64,000 nucleotides of DNA from Oscillospiraceae bacterium (lineage in GTDB: Bacteria; Bacillota; Clostridia; Oscillospirales; Ruminococcaceae): the NCBI GenBank assembly GCA_900770285.1, contig CAAGJO010000007.1, forward strand, positions 1 through 64,000, in the 5' to 3' direction. This document shows positions 43,726 to 53,182 of the stretch, in pieces; position 1 is the first letter of the stretch; every line of letters starts with the position of its first letter. Below the pieces are notes generated by a model. It worked only from the letters and a program-made list of their open reading frames with translations. It had not been told where the DNA came from and did not search any database. A program made the translations under genes and the position numbers.

Positions 43726-45778
43726 AGTTTGCCCCCTCACCGCCTATATCCTTGCCGCTTGCAAGAGTAAATCTTAGTTTTAAAACATCGCCGTCCTTTG
43801 GAATATAATCTGAAAGGCTGCTGCTGCCGTACAGATTATTTACTGAATACATCCAACCCGACGAATAGGTATAATCAAATTCCCCCAACGAATCTGCATT
43901 TTTATTGCTGCTCCATGAAACGCTTCTGTCATTTTCAATATATCCTTTAAGCTGCTGTGGTATATTAACTGTCGAAGCAATCCCCGTTTTAATAATTTTC
44001 ACAAGATAAAAACTGCTGTTTATTGAACCGTTTGATGTATATGAAATACCATTGTCTTTCATAAACCTATCCAACACTGCTGCACCGTTTTCTCCCTGAT
44101 AAACAGGCACTTTTACAGGTGCTGCTATATATCCCAAGCCCAGAACATTTGCGTCTATGCTTACAGTAATTTCGCCTATCTCCTCACCCTGGGCAGCTGA
44201 TGTGCAATTAATTCTGAAGCTGTAATCTGCATATCTGCCCGAATTATCGGTAATACGGATATTAACATCGTTGACGCCATTTTTAAATTTAATCCTATAG
44301 CTTGCATAATTTGAGTTTTCCCATGTACGCTGACAGCTTATACCATTCAAAGAAATCTGAATATTGCTGCTGTAAAGATGATTTCCCTCACAATCCTCAG
44401 CAGTTATGTTCAGCACAAAATCATCACCGTGAATATTCATTCCGTCGCTGATATTTATGCTTTTGATAATTGGTGCTGTTTCGGCAGTGGTTTCAGGAAT
44501 ATAGGTAATTACACAACTGAACTGTGCTGATTTTGTGCCGTCCACCGCTTTCAGCCTCATAGAATTTCTGCCAATAGAAAGCCTTATACTATGCTCTTGC
44601 CCAGTAATTCTTCTTCCGTTCAGGGTAAGGTATGCATTTTCCGAACCGCCTGTAACATATGCCCTAAAGGTCAGGTTTTCGGAATATACAGTTTTGTCTC
44701 CCAGATCGGTATAAATTCCTAATTCATCTTGGGTGGTACAAGTTATCTCCACTGTCTTTTCAGCATGATGACTGCCCTTTTGTGCTGAAAGGACAATTAT
44801 GTTTTTTCCAAATTTTAAATCTGCTTTGAATCTGTTATTTTCCTGTTCAAGATTATTTCCACGCAGTCTTGCAGAAATGTCTACATTTTCACCGCCAAAA
44901 ACTGCTTCCGCTGTGAAATAAATCACCTTCTGGTCGGTGGTCACAGATTCCAGATCGGTGCTTATGGAAATATTGCCAAGATCCACAAAAAGCTCATAGT
45001 CTTTATAAACGGAAAAAATTTTCCCCTGTTTATCCGAGTATTTTACAGCCACACGAATAGTATTTTTACCCTCATTAAGATAAACGCTGCCGTTAAACTG
45101 CGGCTGCAAATCCCCGTTAAGATAAATTTTCTGCCATACAATACGAAGCTCTTTATCCTTATGGATTATTTCAAAACTATAATTATGTGTTTTAAGCGTT
45201 TCACCGTTTTTAATGGTAGTTTTAAAATACTCTTTGTCAGTTTCTGTGTTGGTCGGCTGCTGGCTGCTATTTGAAATATCAGCACGACTGTGAGAATCTG
45301 TTACACTTTTATCTTTAATTACAATGCTGTCACTTTCCTTATCATATAACACAGCCCGTGAACTGCTTAAAGCGTCGTCTTCTACTATGCTATTATCATT
45401 AGCATAATCAGATTTATCATCGCCATAATATGTGACCTGTCCATTCTTAACCGGAATATATTCTTCATTGTTTTCATCTGTTATAACATCAACAACAGAG
45501 CTTTCTGACTCATCCGCCAAGGAGCTTTCAGGCCCATTTTCAGAACTATCACTGCCATTGTTTATGTCCATTTGATTTTGCTCTTTGAGCAAATTTTCAT
45601 CAACCTTAATTGATCTGCCATCATCAACAAGCATATGCGATGATTTAGCTTTTGTATTCAATGGATTTTTCGGTTCTGCATTATTCAAAGATACAAAGGC
45701 GAAAGCTGAACAAACAATGCAGATAAGTACAGATATAACCGGCAACACTCTGTAAAATGCCTTACCAGATATTTTCAC
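43709..45778 (-). CDS. Surface protein with Ig-like repeats and C-terminal DUF4430 domain
   Basis: A 689-residue protein. One membrane segment or signal near residues 8-28 is followed by a disordered Ser/Asp/Glu linker (about 35-165), three or four cadherin/Ig-like repeats (about 175-535, units such as GKNTIRVAVKYSD, GKNIIVLSAQKGS, GRNSMRLKAVDG), and a DUF4430 domain (about 555-680) with AAVLDRFMKDNGI and SGWMYSVNNLYGSSSLSDYIPKDGDVLKLRF. It may present the beta domain of a split corrinoid carrier. Start GTG 45778 follows AAAGGAG. Its stop overlaps the next gene. Confidence 0.85.
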   Translation of the reverse strand: MKISGKAFYRVLPVISVLICIVCSAFAFVSLNNAEPKNPLNTKAKSSHMLVDDGRSIKVDENLLKEQNQMDINNGSDSSENGPESSLADESESSVVDVITDENNEEYIPVKNGQVTYYGDDKSDYANDNSIVEDDALSSSRAVLYDKESDSIVIKDKSVTDSHSRADISNSSQQPTNTETDKEYFKTTIKNGETLKTHNYSFEIIHKDKELRIVWQKIYLNGDLQPQFNGSVYLNEGKNTIRVAVKYSDKQGKIFSVYKDYELFVDLGNISISTDLESVTTDQKVIYFTAEAVFGGENVDISARLRGNNLEQENNRFKADLKFGKNIIVLSAQKGSHHAEKTVEITCTTQDELGIYTDLGDKTVYSENLTFRAYVTGGSENAYLTLNGRRITGQEHSIRLSIGRNSMRLKAVDGTKSAQFSCVITYIPETTAETAPIIKSINISDGMNIHGDDFVLNITAEDCEGNHLYSSNIQISLNGISCQRTWENSNYASYRIKFKNGVNDVNIRITDNSGRYADYSFRINCTSAAQGEEIGEITVSIDANVLGLGYIAAPVKVPVYQGENGAAVLDRFMKDNGISYTSNGSINSSFYLVKIIKTGIASTVNIPQQLKGYIENDRSVSWSSNKNADSLGEFDYTYSSGWMYSVNNLYGSSSLSDYIPKDGDVLKLRFTLASGKDIGGEGANYETIW

Positions 45779-45871
45779 AGGCTTTCTCCTTTCATCTTTT
45801 AAACACCATAATACGAAAAAACAGGGAGAAGTCATTTTTGAGGACTCCCCCCTAATATTTTTAATTAATCA

Positions 45872-48010
45872 CTATTTATCTTTACCCTTGGTGGTTTTTA
45901 CAACTACTATTGCCAGAGCAAGACCACAGGCAAGCAAAAGAATAACCAGTGCAGCACTTCCGATCTTTACTCCGGTGTTTACTGTGCTTTCACCTGTTGT
46001 ATTGTTATTTGCTGAAGTGCTATTATTGTTATTATCTCCGGTGTCGTTATCTGATTCTGAACTGTCAGATGATGAACTATCCGCAACAGAACTTGAATCT
46101 GTTATTGAGCTGCTGTCAGATGATGAACTATCTGCAACAGAGCTTGAATCAATTTCACTGCTTTCACTTTCCCTTTTCAAAAGCTCAAGCTCTTTTTCAG
46201 CCTCGATAAGCTTGTCAGTATTATTTACATATTGACGCAGGCTTTCATCAAGTGAGTTTAAAGCTGTTCTTGCTTCAATAATTGAATTCTCGCTTTCAAG
46301 AGTGATATCTCCCAAAGCGTCGATTTTTTCTTCAACCGCCTTAATCTTCTGATAATCTTCATCTTCTAAAACATTAACATCAACATATGTTTCCAGCGGT
46401 GCTGATTCAACACCTGCTGTATTGCCGTTTTCAGCGTCAAATTTATCCCCATACTTTACAATATCGTAAGTAATTGTTACTTCTTTATCGTCAATGTCAA
46501 GAGCTTTATCGCTTATTTTAATGTATTTCGTAATATCTCTTGTAAGACCGTTAGAAAGCTTTGCTATAACCTTAATGCCCTGTGCATTGAATTTGTCGCC
46601 CTGCTGATAAACAGTTTTATCTGGATTTTCAGCGACCTCAATACTTTTGATCTTACTGCCTACTGCCATCATATGAGTTGAATCATTTTTAATATAAAGA
46701 GTACCATATTCATCGGCAACAGGACTGCAAATTGCATATTGTGCATGCTCTCCGCTTGGCGTAAACAAAACAGGAGCATAACCTGTATCAGAGTTTTCCT
46801 TAACGCCGTCAATTAAAGAATTAACTCCCGATTTATCCTTTATAACTCTGACACATCCCGGCATATCATTTTCTATGAAATAAACATATGCATATCCGTC
46901 ATCCCCCTTTGACAACAGGCCGCTTGTCTGAGGATATCCTTTTGTTTTGGCGGTATATGCAACCATTTGATTTTCAAGATCAATTACTGCAATGTGATGT
47001 CCTGAATAACTTCCATATTGATTTTCGCCTACAACGCCAACATATGCTCTGCCGTCATTAATTACAGGAGTTGAGGTACTTGAACCTCCAATATCAATAT
47101 TCTGAACATCGTCCTTGATTGTTCCGTCTGCATTAACTGCTATGCTGTAAAGACTGCCGCCCTTGCTTGTAAAGTAATATCTATCGGAAGTTTTATCATA
47201 TACAACAGATGAACGAACTGCATCGTTAAGATTTGTAAGTTTGTCAATAACTTCGCCTGTAGACGGATCAAGTGAAAGCAAGTCTGAACCGCTGCCGATT
47301 CCATTTTCTGTTCCCACAAGCAAGAAATTGTCGCTCACATAAGCTCCGGCCCAGTAAAATCCGTCATTTTGCTTATATGTCCATTTTGCAGATTTTTCTT
47401 CTGTTTTATCTGATGTATCTTCATCGGCAGCGTCAATGCATACAAAGTTTGCCTGCATTGCTGCTCCTGACCAGTCATGATTGTAAAATCCTGTATAAAC
47501 ACAGCCATTATGATATGTAACCGGAGTATTTGCCTGTCCCTGAAGGGGATCATGATATATCCAAAGGGATTCCAATGTATCAGCATCCAGAGCCTGTACT
47601 ATTCCCCCGCTTAGTGCAACAAAAATCTTGCCGTCCGCATATGTAGGAGGTATTATACTATAAGCGGAGCTGCCTGCAAGACTGCCCTTTGTTACGCTTG
47701 GTTCGCCTGTAAATCTGTTAAGCTTATAAAGCTCATCACCTGAGCAGAAATAAATATAGTCACCAACAATAATAGGAGAACCCATAAGCCAATCTTCTCC
47801 GACATTTGTTGCCCAATAAAGCTGTGCGTCATCTGCATTCTGCGGTGTTTTTGAATTTGTAACTCCGTTATTCTCATTATTTCCTCTGAACGACGACCAT
47901 GCAAATTCACTGTCTGATGTGTCGGACGCTGTTGTCTGCACCAACGCTGTGGAAACAACCATTGTCATAGCAATCAAAAGTGAAGCTGCTCTTTTGAATA
48001 CTTTTTTCAT
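45872..48010 (-). CDS. Secreted PQQ-like beta-propeller surface protein with anchor
   Basis: A 712-residue protein, first gene behind the cobalamin riboswitch. A signal peptide (residues 1-29) precedes PQQ/WD-like propeller repeats (about 40-455; units such as GSPIIVGDYIYFCSGDELYKLNRFTGE and STPVINDGRAYVGVVG), a bacterial Ig-like domain (about 460-550, IKSIEVAENPDKTVYQQGDKF), a coiled helical stretch, a Ser/Asp linker (SSVADSSSSDSS repeats), and a C-terminal NTGV plus membrane segment with Lys-rich tail. It is probably the outermost part of the uptake system. ATG 48010 follows GGAAGAGG. Confidence 0.88.
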   Translation of the reverse strand: MKKVFKRAASLLIAMTMVVSTALVQTTASDTSDSEFAWSSFRGNNENNGVTNSKTPQNADDAQLYWATNVGEDWLMGSPIIVGDYIYFCSGDELYKLNRFTGEPSVTKGSLAGSSAYSIIPPTYADGKIFVALSGGIVQALDADTLESLWIYHDPLQGQANTPVTYHNGCVYTGFYNHDWSGAAMQANFVCIDAADEDTSDKTEEKSAKWTYKQNDGFYWAGAYVSDNFLLVGTENGIGSGSDLLSLDPSTGEVIDKLTNLNDAVRSSVVYDKTSDRYYFTSKGGSLYSIAVNADGTIKDDVQNIDIGGSSTSTPVINDGRAYVGVVGENQYGSYSGHHIAVIDLENQMVAYTAKTKGYPQTSGLLSKGDDGYAYVYFIENDMPGCVRVIKDKSGVNSLIDGVKENSDTGYAPVLFTPSGEHAQYAICSPVADEYGTLYIKNDSTHMMAVGSKIKSIEVAENPDKTVYQQGDKFNAQGIKVIAKLSNGLTRDITKYIKISDKALDIDDKEVTITYDIVKYGDKFDAENGNTAGVESAPLETYVDVNVLEDEDYQKIKAVEEKIDALGDITLESENSIIEARTALNSLDESLRQYVNNTDKLIEAEKELELLKRESESSEIDSSSVADSSSSDSSSITDSSSVADSSSSDSSESDNDTGDNNNNSTSANNNTTGESTVNTGVKIGSAALVILLLACGLALAIVVVKTTKGKDK

Positions 48011-48054
48011 TTTTCCTCTTCCTTTCACATAACTTTCTCAGGCAGTTAACATAC

Positions 48055-48086
48055 AAAAAAGCTCTTCTGCTTTAATGCAAAAGAGC
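48055..48086 (-). terminator. Riboswitch expression-platform terminator
   Basis: On the minus strand GCTCTTTTGC pairs with GCAGAAGAGC around a short loop and is followed by six T. It lies between the aptamer and the first gene, consistent with cobalamin-dependent transcription termination. Confidence 0.82.
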
Positions 48087-48202
48087 AACAGATTTATTAT
48101 AGCAACACAAAAAATCGGCTGACTCAGAAACACAGCAGCCATATTTTTTCAAACTACAATAATCGGCTGCACCCTTCATCGCCCAAGCTGTGTTAAACCT
48201 GA

Positions 48203-48390
48203 AAAAATACGGCAGGTATCCTGACTTATGATTTATGCGTATTACGCACATGAAAAAACGCCTTCTCAAAGCTTACGCTTCAATGACACAATGTTTTTTC
48301 TCAGTCAAATACAGTAATGGCGGTTGTTCCGGATTCGAACCGGATTCCCTTTTCATCTACTCAGCAAACAACTTTTCAAACCGTATTTTC
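48203..48390 (-). ncRNA. Cobalamin riboswitch aptamer
   Basis: Read on the minus strand: P1 arm AAAATACGG pairs with CCGTATTTT; the core GGGAATCCGGTTCGAATCC then GGAACAACCGCCATTACTG (about 48352-48312) matches the conserved cobalamin core, and the B12 box AAGTCAGGATACCTGCC is at 48227-48211. A variable stem region with CGTAAGC-type hairpins lies between. It controls the operon beginning at 48010 and gives its best substrate clue. Confidence 0.92.
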
Positions 48391-48407
48391 CTATTTAGTT
48401 TATGCTA

Positions 48408-48436
48408 ATTATATCATTTTTACATTTTAAAGTCAA
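48408..48436 (-). promoter_or_regulatory. Promoter of the cobalamin-riboswitch operon
   Basis: TTGACT (48436-48431), 17 nt, TATAAT (48413-48408) on the minus strand, ending about 18 bases before the aptamer. Confidence 0.82.
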
Positions 48437-48446
48437 CAGTTTATTT

Positions 48447-49133
48447 TTAAAGCATATGAAACAAACTGTTATCCATAAATCTGACATACTCGGTCAGACC
48501 TTTTCCGACACGAGGATGAAAATGAGAATAAATTACATCCACAAAGAAAAGCACTGACAAGGCACTCACAATGATTACTTGATGATGTTTAGGTATTTTC
48601 TTAAAGAAATCAGAAACTGCCGGCGCTATGATATAAATTCCCGCACAGCCTGCCAGACCAAATGCCAGCGCACCTTCAAAGCATATTCTTCCGTTAATAT
48701 TCAAAAAATATCCGGAATAATCCCAGTATCTCATACCCGAAGTCTTTTCTATAAACCAGCTTGTAAAATACTCAATAGTACAGCATACCCCTGTAAAAAG
48801 ACAAAACGTCAGAATATGATGATCGGCAAAGCGTTTAATAAGTAAAATCCCAATTACTCCTCCTACGCCGTAAATTGGGAGCCAGGGTCCGAAAAGTGTG
48901 CCTCGGTTAACTAATATTCCGTATTGTACCAAATACAAAATAACTTCCCAAACCCAGCCTATTATCGAAAACACAAAGAAAAAATACATACAAGTAAGTA
49001 TCCCGTATTTTTGCTTGTAATCAGTATGAACAATTTTCTTTCGTGTAATCTTGCTTACATGATATTTTTCTGCAAGTCCCGGATATTGATCAAAAGTCCT
49101 TAACTCATCTGGAGTTAAATTGGCTAAATCCAT
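48447..49133 (-). CDS. Putative ABC-transporter type IV membrane protein (CmpB-like)
   Basis: A 228-residue membrane protein with about five hydrophobic segments. An N-terminal cytoplasmic part (LTPDELRTFDQYPGLAEKYHV) is followed by FFFVFSIIGWVWEVILYLVQYGILVNRGTLFGPWLPIYGVGGV, the signature region of the ABC_trans_CmpB/DUF1113-like family. Later residues include TSWFIEKTSGMRYWDYS. Function is unknown. It ends just before the riboswitch promoter. Confidence 0.8.
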   Translation of the reverse strand: MDLANLTPDELRTFDQYPGLAEKYHVSKITRKKIVHTDYKQKYGILTCMYFFFVFSIIGWVWEVILYLVQYGILVNRGTLFGPWLPIYGVGGVIGILLIKRFADHHILTFCLFTGVCCTIEYFTSWFIEKTSGMRYWDYSGYFLNINGRICFEGALAFGLAGCAGIYIIAPAVSDFFKKIPKHHQVIIVSALSVLFFVDVIYSHFHPRVGKGLTEYVRFMDNSLFHML

Positions 49134-49160
49134 CGTCTGTTCCTTCCTAAATATGATAGA

Positions 49161-50483
49161 TCATTCTGCATCAGCCGCAGATGTCACACTAACGTTTTCC
49201 AATCTTTGTTCTATTTCCCTGTCTTCCTGTTCTTTAATTTGTTGAAGTTCTTCCATAAGGTCTATGTCCAGATATTTGTCGTTAAGTATTTCACTGTACT
49301 CATAATGATTTTTAATAGCTTCTTTTCTTAGTGCCATATAAACCTCTGTTTTTGCCGCAGCAGTATATGGGTTGAGGAAGAAAATACCAACCAATGTACA
49401 TACAAATCCTGATGCAAATGTAATATACGGCGTATTTCCGGAAATAAGTGCAATTACGCCTACAGTTATAAACCAAGGAATAATTGTCCAGGGTAGAAAT
49501 GAAAGATAAAGCAAACATATTTTCTTCTTGCTGCCCTTCATCATTTGCTTTGAAAGAGAAAAGACCTCTTTTCTTGCTGCCTTTGGATTTTCCGCCAGTA
49601 TAAATTCTATCATTTGATACTCAAAATATTTTACAGGTGCCATTACAATGGTAAATATCCATAAAAATGAAAATAGATTTTTCAGAAACATAACCCATGT
49701 TGAATGAAGGGAGCATTTCTCTTTAAACAAAAATCCCAGCCGGCCTACTCTTGTTTTATGATATGTTCTGCTTTCCATAAAAAAACGTTTTTCACCCACA
49801 ACGAGAGGATATGAAATAAAAATTGTAAGTAAAATCATAACCGATGAAGAACCTATGCCTGTAATTATCCGCCAGGTTTCCTTCTGCTTGAATATTCTTA
49901 TAATATTGTTTATTACACCAAGCTTTGCATCATATCCGCCTGTAATAACATTAATAAAATTTCTTACATCCCGTATTGATATTGGTTCTCCCAAAGATTT
50001 TGAGCCGCTGCTGTCCGAATCATCGGTATCAACCTTTAAAATTTTATTGTTTTGAGAATATATAGTTTTTGAACCTGAAATAAAGGGTGAAAGCTTTGAA
50101 TCAAATGCCGGGCTGCCGTATGTCTTATATTCATTGACCCATTTTTTCAGATACGGCGATGCTTTAGTAGGGATATTGTATTCCTCTGCAACTTTATTGA
50201 CAGCTTGAATAATTGTAAAATCATCTGCATTTTGAAGATTTTTTCTTCCCCCGCAAAGCTTTTCTACTTCCCGGACAAACTCAAGTTTATCTTCTGATGT
50301 ATAGTTTAAATCGTTAATTATAGTTGATGTTGTATTTGCATCGTCATAATTAACCACAAGCTGTGACAGACTCTGATATTCAGAAGACAGCACAATCATC
50401 AAAAAGCATATTGCAAGGCATGCAAAATAGTTCTTTTTAATTGCATTTCTCGCCTTTGCTTTAACCTCTTTTATACTCCACAT
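49161..50483 (-). CDS. DUF975 family membrane protein
   Basis: A 440-residue membrane protein starting WSIKEVKAKARNAIKKNYF, the DUF975 N-terminus, with a first membrane segment at about residues 21-32, an extracellular region of about 180 residues and four or five further segments (for example IRIITGIGSSSVMILLTIFISYPLVVGEKRFFMESR). The C-terminal tail is charged. Function is unknown. It lies 27 bases upstream of the CmpB-like gene and is likely cotranscribed. Confidence 0.85.
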   Translation of the reverse strand: MWSIKEVKAKARNAIKKNYFACLAICFLMIVLSSEYQSLSQLVVNYDDANTTSTIINDLNYTSEDKLEFVREVEKLCGGRKNLQNADDFTIIQAVNKVAEEYNIPTKASPYLKKWVNEYKTYGSPAFDSKLSPFISGSKTIYSQNNKILKVDTDDSDSSGSKSLGEPISIRDVRNFINVITGGYDAKLGVINNIIRIFKQKETWRIITGIGSSSVMILLTIFISYPLVVGEKRFFMESRTYHKTRVGRLGFLFKEKCSLHSTWVMFLKNLFSFLWIFTIVMAPVKYFEYQMIEFILAENPKAARKEVFSLSKQMMKGSKKKICLLYLSFLPWTIIPWFITVGVIALISGNTPYITFASGFVCTLVGIFFLNPYTAAAKTEVYMALRKEAIKNHYEYSEILNDKYLDIDLMEELQQIKEQEDREIEQRLENVSVTSAADAE

Positions 50484-50571
50484 AACACCATCACTTTATA
50501 ACCAAATTCAACATTTTTCAACAAACTCAATTATATCAAACATTTAAATATATGTCAATCACCAATAAAAA

Positions 50572-50610
50572 AGCAGGAAGAATCTCATACTTTCTGAAAT
50601 ACTTCCTGCT
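50572..50610 (-). terminator. Terminator of nadE
   Basis: AGCAGGAAG pairs with CTTCCTGCT, followed on the minus strand by TTTTTATT. Confidence 0.82.
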
Positions 50611-50633
50611 GATTTAGTTATGTTTCTGTTATA

Positions 50634-52556
50634 TTATAGCTCTTCAAGCTGTTTTTGCCACACATCACATACAGCGTCACTTGGCATTCGCCAATCTCCT
50701 CTTGGCGAAAGGGTTACCGAACCGATTTTTGCTCCGTCAGGCAGACATGAACGTTTAAACTGCTGTGAGAAAAAGCGTCTGTAAAATGTCTTGAGCCATT
50801 TCAGAATAGTGGCGTTATCATAATCACCTGCAAAAGCATATTTTGCCAGGCGATATACTTTTTTTGGTTCAAAGCCCCAGCGTATGCCATAGTACAAATA
50901 AAAATCATGCAGCTCGTACGGTCCTACAAGATCTTCGGTTTTTTGAGTGATCTCCGTTGCCGATTCGTTTGTAGGCAGCAGTTCGGGGGAAACGGGAGTA
51001 TCAAGAATGTCAAGTAAAATCGGTGCAAGTTCTTTGCTGGTTGTAGTGTCGGCATAATATTTTACAATGTGGCGAACCAATGTTTTGGGGATTGACGCAT
51101 TAACGCCGTACATTGACATATGGTCACCGTTATAGGTCGCCCAGCCAAGTGCCAGCTCGGAAAGGTCCCCTGTTCCTACAACAAATCCGCCAACCTGATT
51201 AGAAATATTCATAAGCACCTTTGTACGCTCTCGTGCCTGACCATTTTCAAATACTACATTGTGGTTATTTATATCATGACCAATATCCTCGAAATGCTGC
51301 TTCACAGACTTTGTTATATCAACTTCTTTGAATGTTACTCCCAATGCATTGCACATAAGCTCAGCATTTGAACGGGTACGTTTCGTTGTACCAAAGCATG
51401 GCATAGTAACAGCAACTATGTCTGAATGAGGACGTTTCAGCAGATCCATAGCCTCCACGCATACAAGCAATGCAAGACAGGAATCAAGTCCGCCTGAAAT
51501 GCCTATGACCACAGCTTTTGAATGTGTATGCTCAATACGTTTTTTCAGTCCCTGGGACTGCATTTGCAGAATCAAGTGACAGCGTTCATCTCTTTCCTCT
51601 GCATTTGAAGGAATAAAAGGTGTTTTTGAAATATGTCTTGTCAGCTCAGTTTCCGACAGCTTAAAATTAAAGACTTCTGTTTGTATGTCATTTAACATTT
51701 CAGGATAAGTTGAAATTTTTCTTCTTTCAAACGCAAGCTTTTTAACATCAATTTCAGAGATCAGTATACCGTTTTCAAACAATTTGCTCTCGGCAAGAAT
51801 CGTTCCGTTTTCCGCTATAATATTATGTCCTGAAAACACCATATCCTGTGTTGATTCTCCGTCACCTGCAGAGCAGTAAATATATCCTGATACGAGCCGT
51901 GCCGACTGATTGGAAACAAGCTGTCTGCGGTACTGTTCCTTGCCGATGACCTCATCGCTGGCAGATAAGTTGCAGATAAGTGCCGCACCGTTTTCGGCAA
52001 GATAATTTGAAACAGGCTCCGGTGCCCATAAATCCTCGCATATTTCAAATCCCACCCTTAATTCGGGAATATTTTCACATTGAAAAATCCTCTGTTCCAT
52101 AATCACAGGCTCATCCTGCCCGAATCTGCTCACATCTACAGCTGTTCCCACGCCTTTGTAGGCTGTAAAATGTCTTTGCTCATAGAATTCATTATAATTG
52201 GGCAGATGAGTTTTTGGAATAAAAGCTAATATTTTTCCGTCCTTCATTACAGCCGCACAATTATAAAGCTTACCCATTGCCCGTACAGGTACTCCTGCTG
52301 CAACAAGCATATCCAGATTTCTAGTTGCCTTTGCGATCTCTACAATTCCATACATGGCCTTATCAAGCAAAGCGTCCTGAAAGAACAAATCCTGACAGGT
52401 ATAACCCGTGACACAAAGTTCAGGAAATATTGCTATCTTAACATTTGTTTTTTTACATTCGCCTATCTGCTCAATAATTTTTGATACATTAAAATCCACG
52501 TCTGCAACTCTTATTTCAGGTGTACATGCCGCAGTCCTGATAAAACCATTTCTCAT
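50634..52556 (-). CDS. nadE: Glutamine-dependent NAD(+) synthetase
   Basis: A 640-residue two-domain enzyme making NAD from nicotinic acid adenine dinucleotide. The N-terminal nitrilase-type glutaminase has Glu (FPELCVTGYT, about residue 45), Lys (PKTHLPNYNEFYE, about 114) and Cys (GFEICEDLWAPEP, about 172); the C-terminal synthetase has the PP-loop GISGGLDSCLALL (about 350) and ATP/NaAD-binding GDLSELALGW. ATG follows GTGAGG. Promoter TTGATT-N17-TATACT is at 52623-52595. nadA lies elsewhere in the window, so the pathway is not one operon. Confidence 0.97.
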   Translation of the reverse strand: MRNGFIRTAACTPEIRVADVDFNVSKIIEQIGECKKTNVKIAIFPELCVTGYTCQDLFFQDALLDKAMYGIVEIAKATRNLDMLVAAGVPVRAMGKLYNCAAVMKDGKILAFIPKTHLPNYNEFYEQRHFTAYKGVGTAVDVSRFGQDEPVIMEQRIFQCENIPELRVGFEICEDLWAPEPVSNYLAENGAALICNLSASDEVIGKEQYRRQLVSNQSARLVSGYIYCSAGDGESTQDMVFSGHNIIAENGTILAESKLFENGILISEIDVKKLAFERRKISTYPEMLNDIQTEVFNFKLSETELTRHISKTPFIPSNAEERDERCHLILQMQSQGLKKRIEHTHSKAVVIGISGGLDSCLALLVCVEAMDLLKRPHSDIVAVTMPCFGTTKRTRSNAELMCNALGVTFKEVDITKSVKQHFEDIGHDINNHNVVFENGQARERTKVLMNISNQVGGFVVGTGDLSELALGWATYNGDHMSMYGVNASIPKTLVRHIVKYYADTTTSKELAPILLDILDTPVSPELLPTNESATEITQKTEDLVGPYELHDFYLYYGIRWGFEPKKVYRLAKYAFAGDYDNATILKWLKTFYRRFFSQQFKRSCLPDGAKIGSVTLSPRGDWRMPSDAVCDVWQKQLEEL

Positions 52557-52594
52557 ATAAATCTAACCTCACAATTGGATATAAATACAAATTC

Positions 52595-52623
52595 AGTATA
52601 TCACTTTTTCATCAGTAAATCAA
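52595..52623 (-). promoter_or_regulatory. nadE promoter
   Basis: TTGATT (52623-52618), 17 nt, TATACT (52600-52595) on the minus strand. Confidence 0.72.
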
Positions 52624-52632
52624 GCCAAAAAG

Positions 52633-52651
52633 CGGCAGGATAAACCTGCCG
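52633..52651 (-). terminator. Terminator of spoVAC
   Basis: CGGCAGG with CCTGCCG around a 5-base loop, followed on the minus strand by a T-rich run. Confidence 0.82.
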
Positions 52652-52654
52652 TTC

Positions 52655-53098
52655 CTAAAAGAATAGAAAATATATAATCCCGTAGACCACGCTTGCCAGA
52701 ATACCGTAAAGAATAACAGGTCCGCTGATTATGAAAATCTTTGCTCCCAGACCAAGAACATAGCCTTCCGTTTTAAACTCTATGGCAGGAGCGGCAATTG
52801 AGTTTGCAAAACCTGTAATCGGTACAAGCGTTCCTGCTCCACCGTGCTTTGCCAATCGGTCATACAGTCCAAATGAGGTCAGCAGAACTGATAGAAATAT
52901 CAGTGACATTGAGGTTGCAATTCCGGCATTTTTCTCAGTAAGACCAAAAGCCTTATACATATTTATAAATGCCTGACCAAGAGTGCATATCAATCCGCCG
53001 ATTACAAAAGCTTTGGGAATGGTTATCCACCATTTTGTGCCGCAGGATGCGTTTTTATACATTTTTTTATATTGTTCTTCTGATAAATTCAAGCTCAT
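52655..53098 (-). CDS. spoVAC: Stage V sporulation protein AC
   Basis: A 147-residue membrane protein with four or five hydrophobic segments. KAFVIGGLICTLGQAF, the TSFGLYDRLAKHGGAGTLVPITGFANSIAAPAIEFKTEGYVLGLGAKIF signature and the C-terminal IYFLFF are typical of SpoVAC, part of the spore dipicolinic-acid channel. The usual spoVAD and spoVAE are not adjacent, so this is a stand-alone copy. It is a single-gene unit with its own terminator. Confidence 0.92.
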   Translation of the reverse strand: MSLNLSEEQYKKMYKNASCGTKWWITIPKAFVIGGLICTLGQAFINMYKAFGLTEKNAGIATSMSLIFLSVLLTSFGLYDRLAKHGGAGTLVPITGFANSIAAPAIEFKTEGYVLGLGAKIFIISGPVILYGILASVVYGIIYFLFF

Positions 53099-53182
53099 TT
53101 TGTCAGCGTCCTTTCCAACAAATTTCTTGAATTATTATTTACATACTTTCACAAAATATACGAAAATACAGCAACAAAAAAA

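Noticed and set aside
46050..46160. Repeats with period near 50 bases in 45872-48010
   Set aside because: They encode the Ser/Asp/Ala linker of the surface protein and are not a separate element.
48318..48352. tRNA-like T-arm (GGTTCGAATCC) on the minus strand
   Set aside because: No acceptor, anticodon or D arm can be drawn. The motif is part of the cobalamin riboswitch core, confirmed by the B12 box and the P1 pairing.
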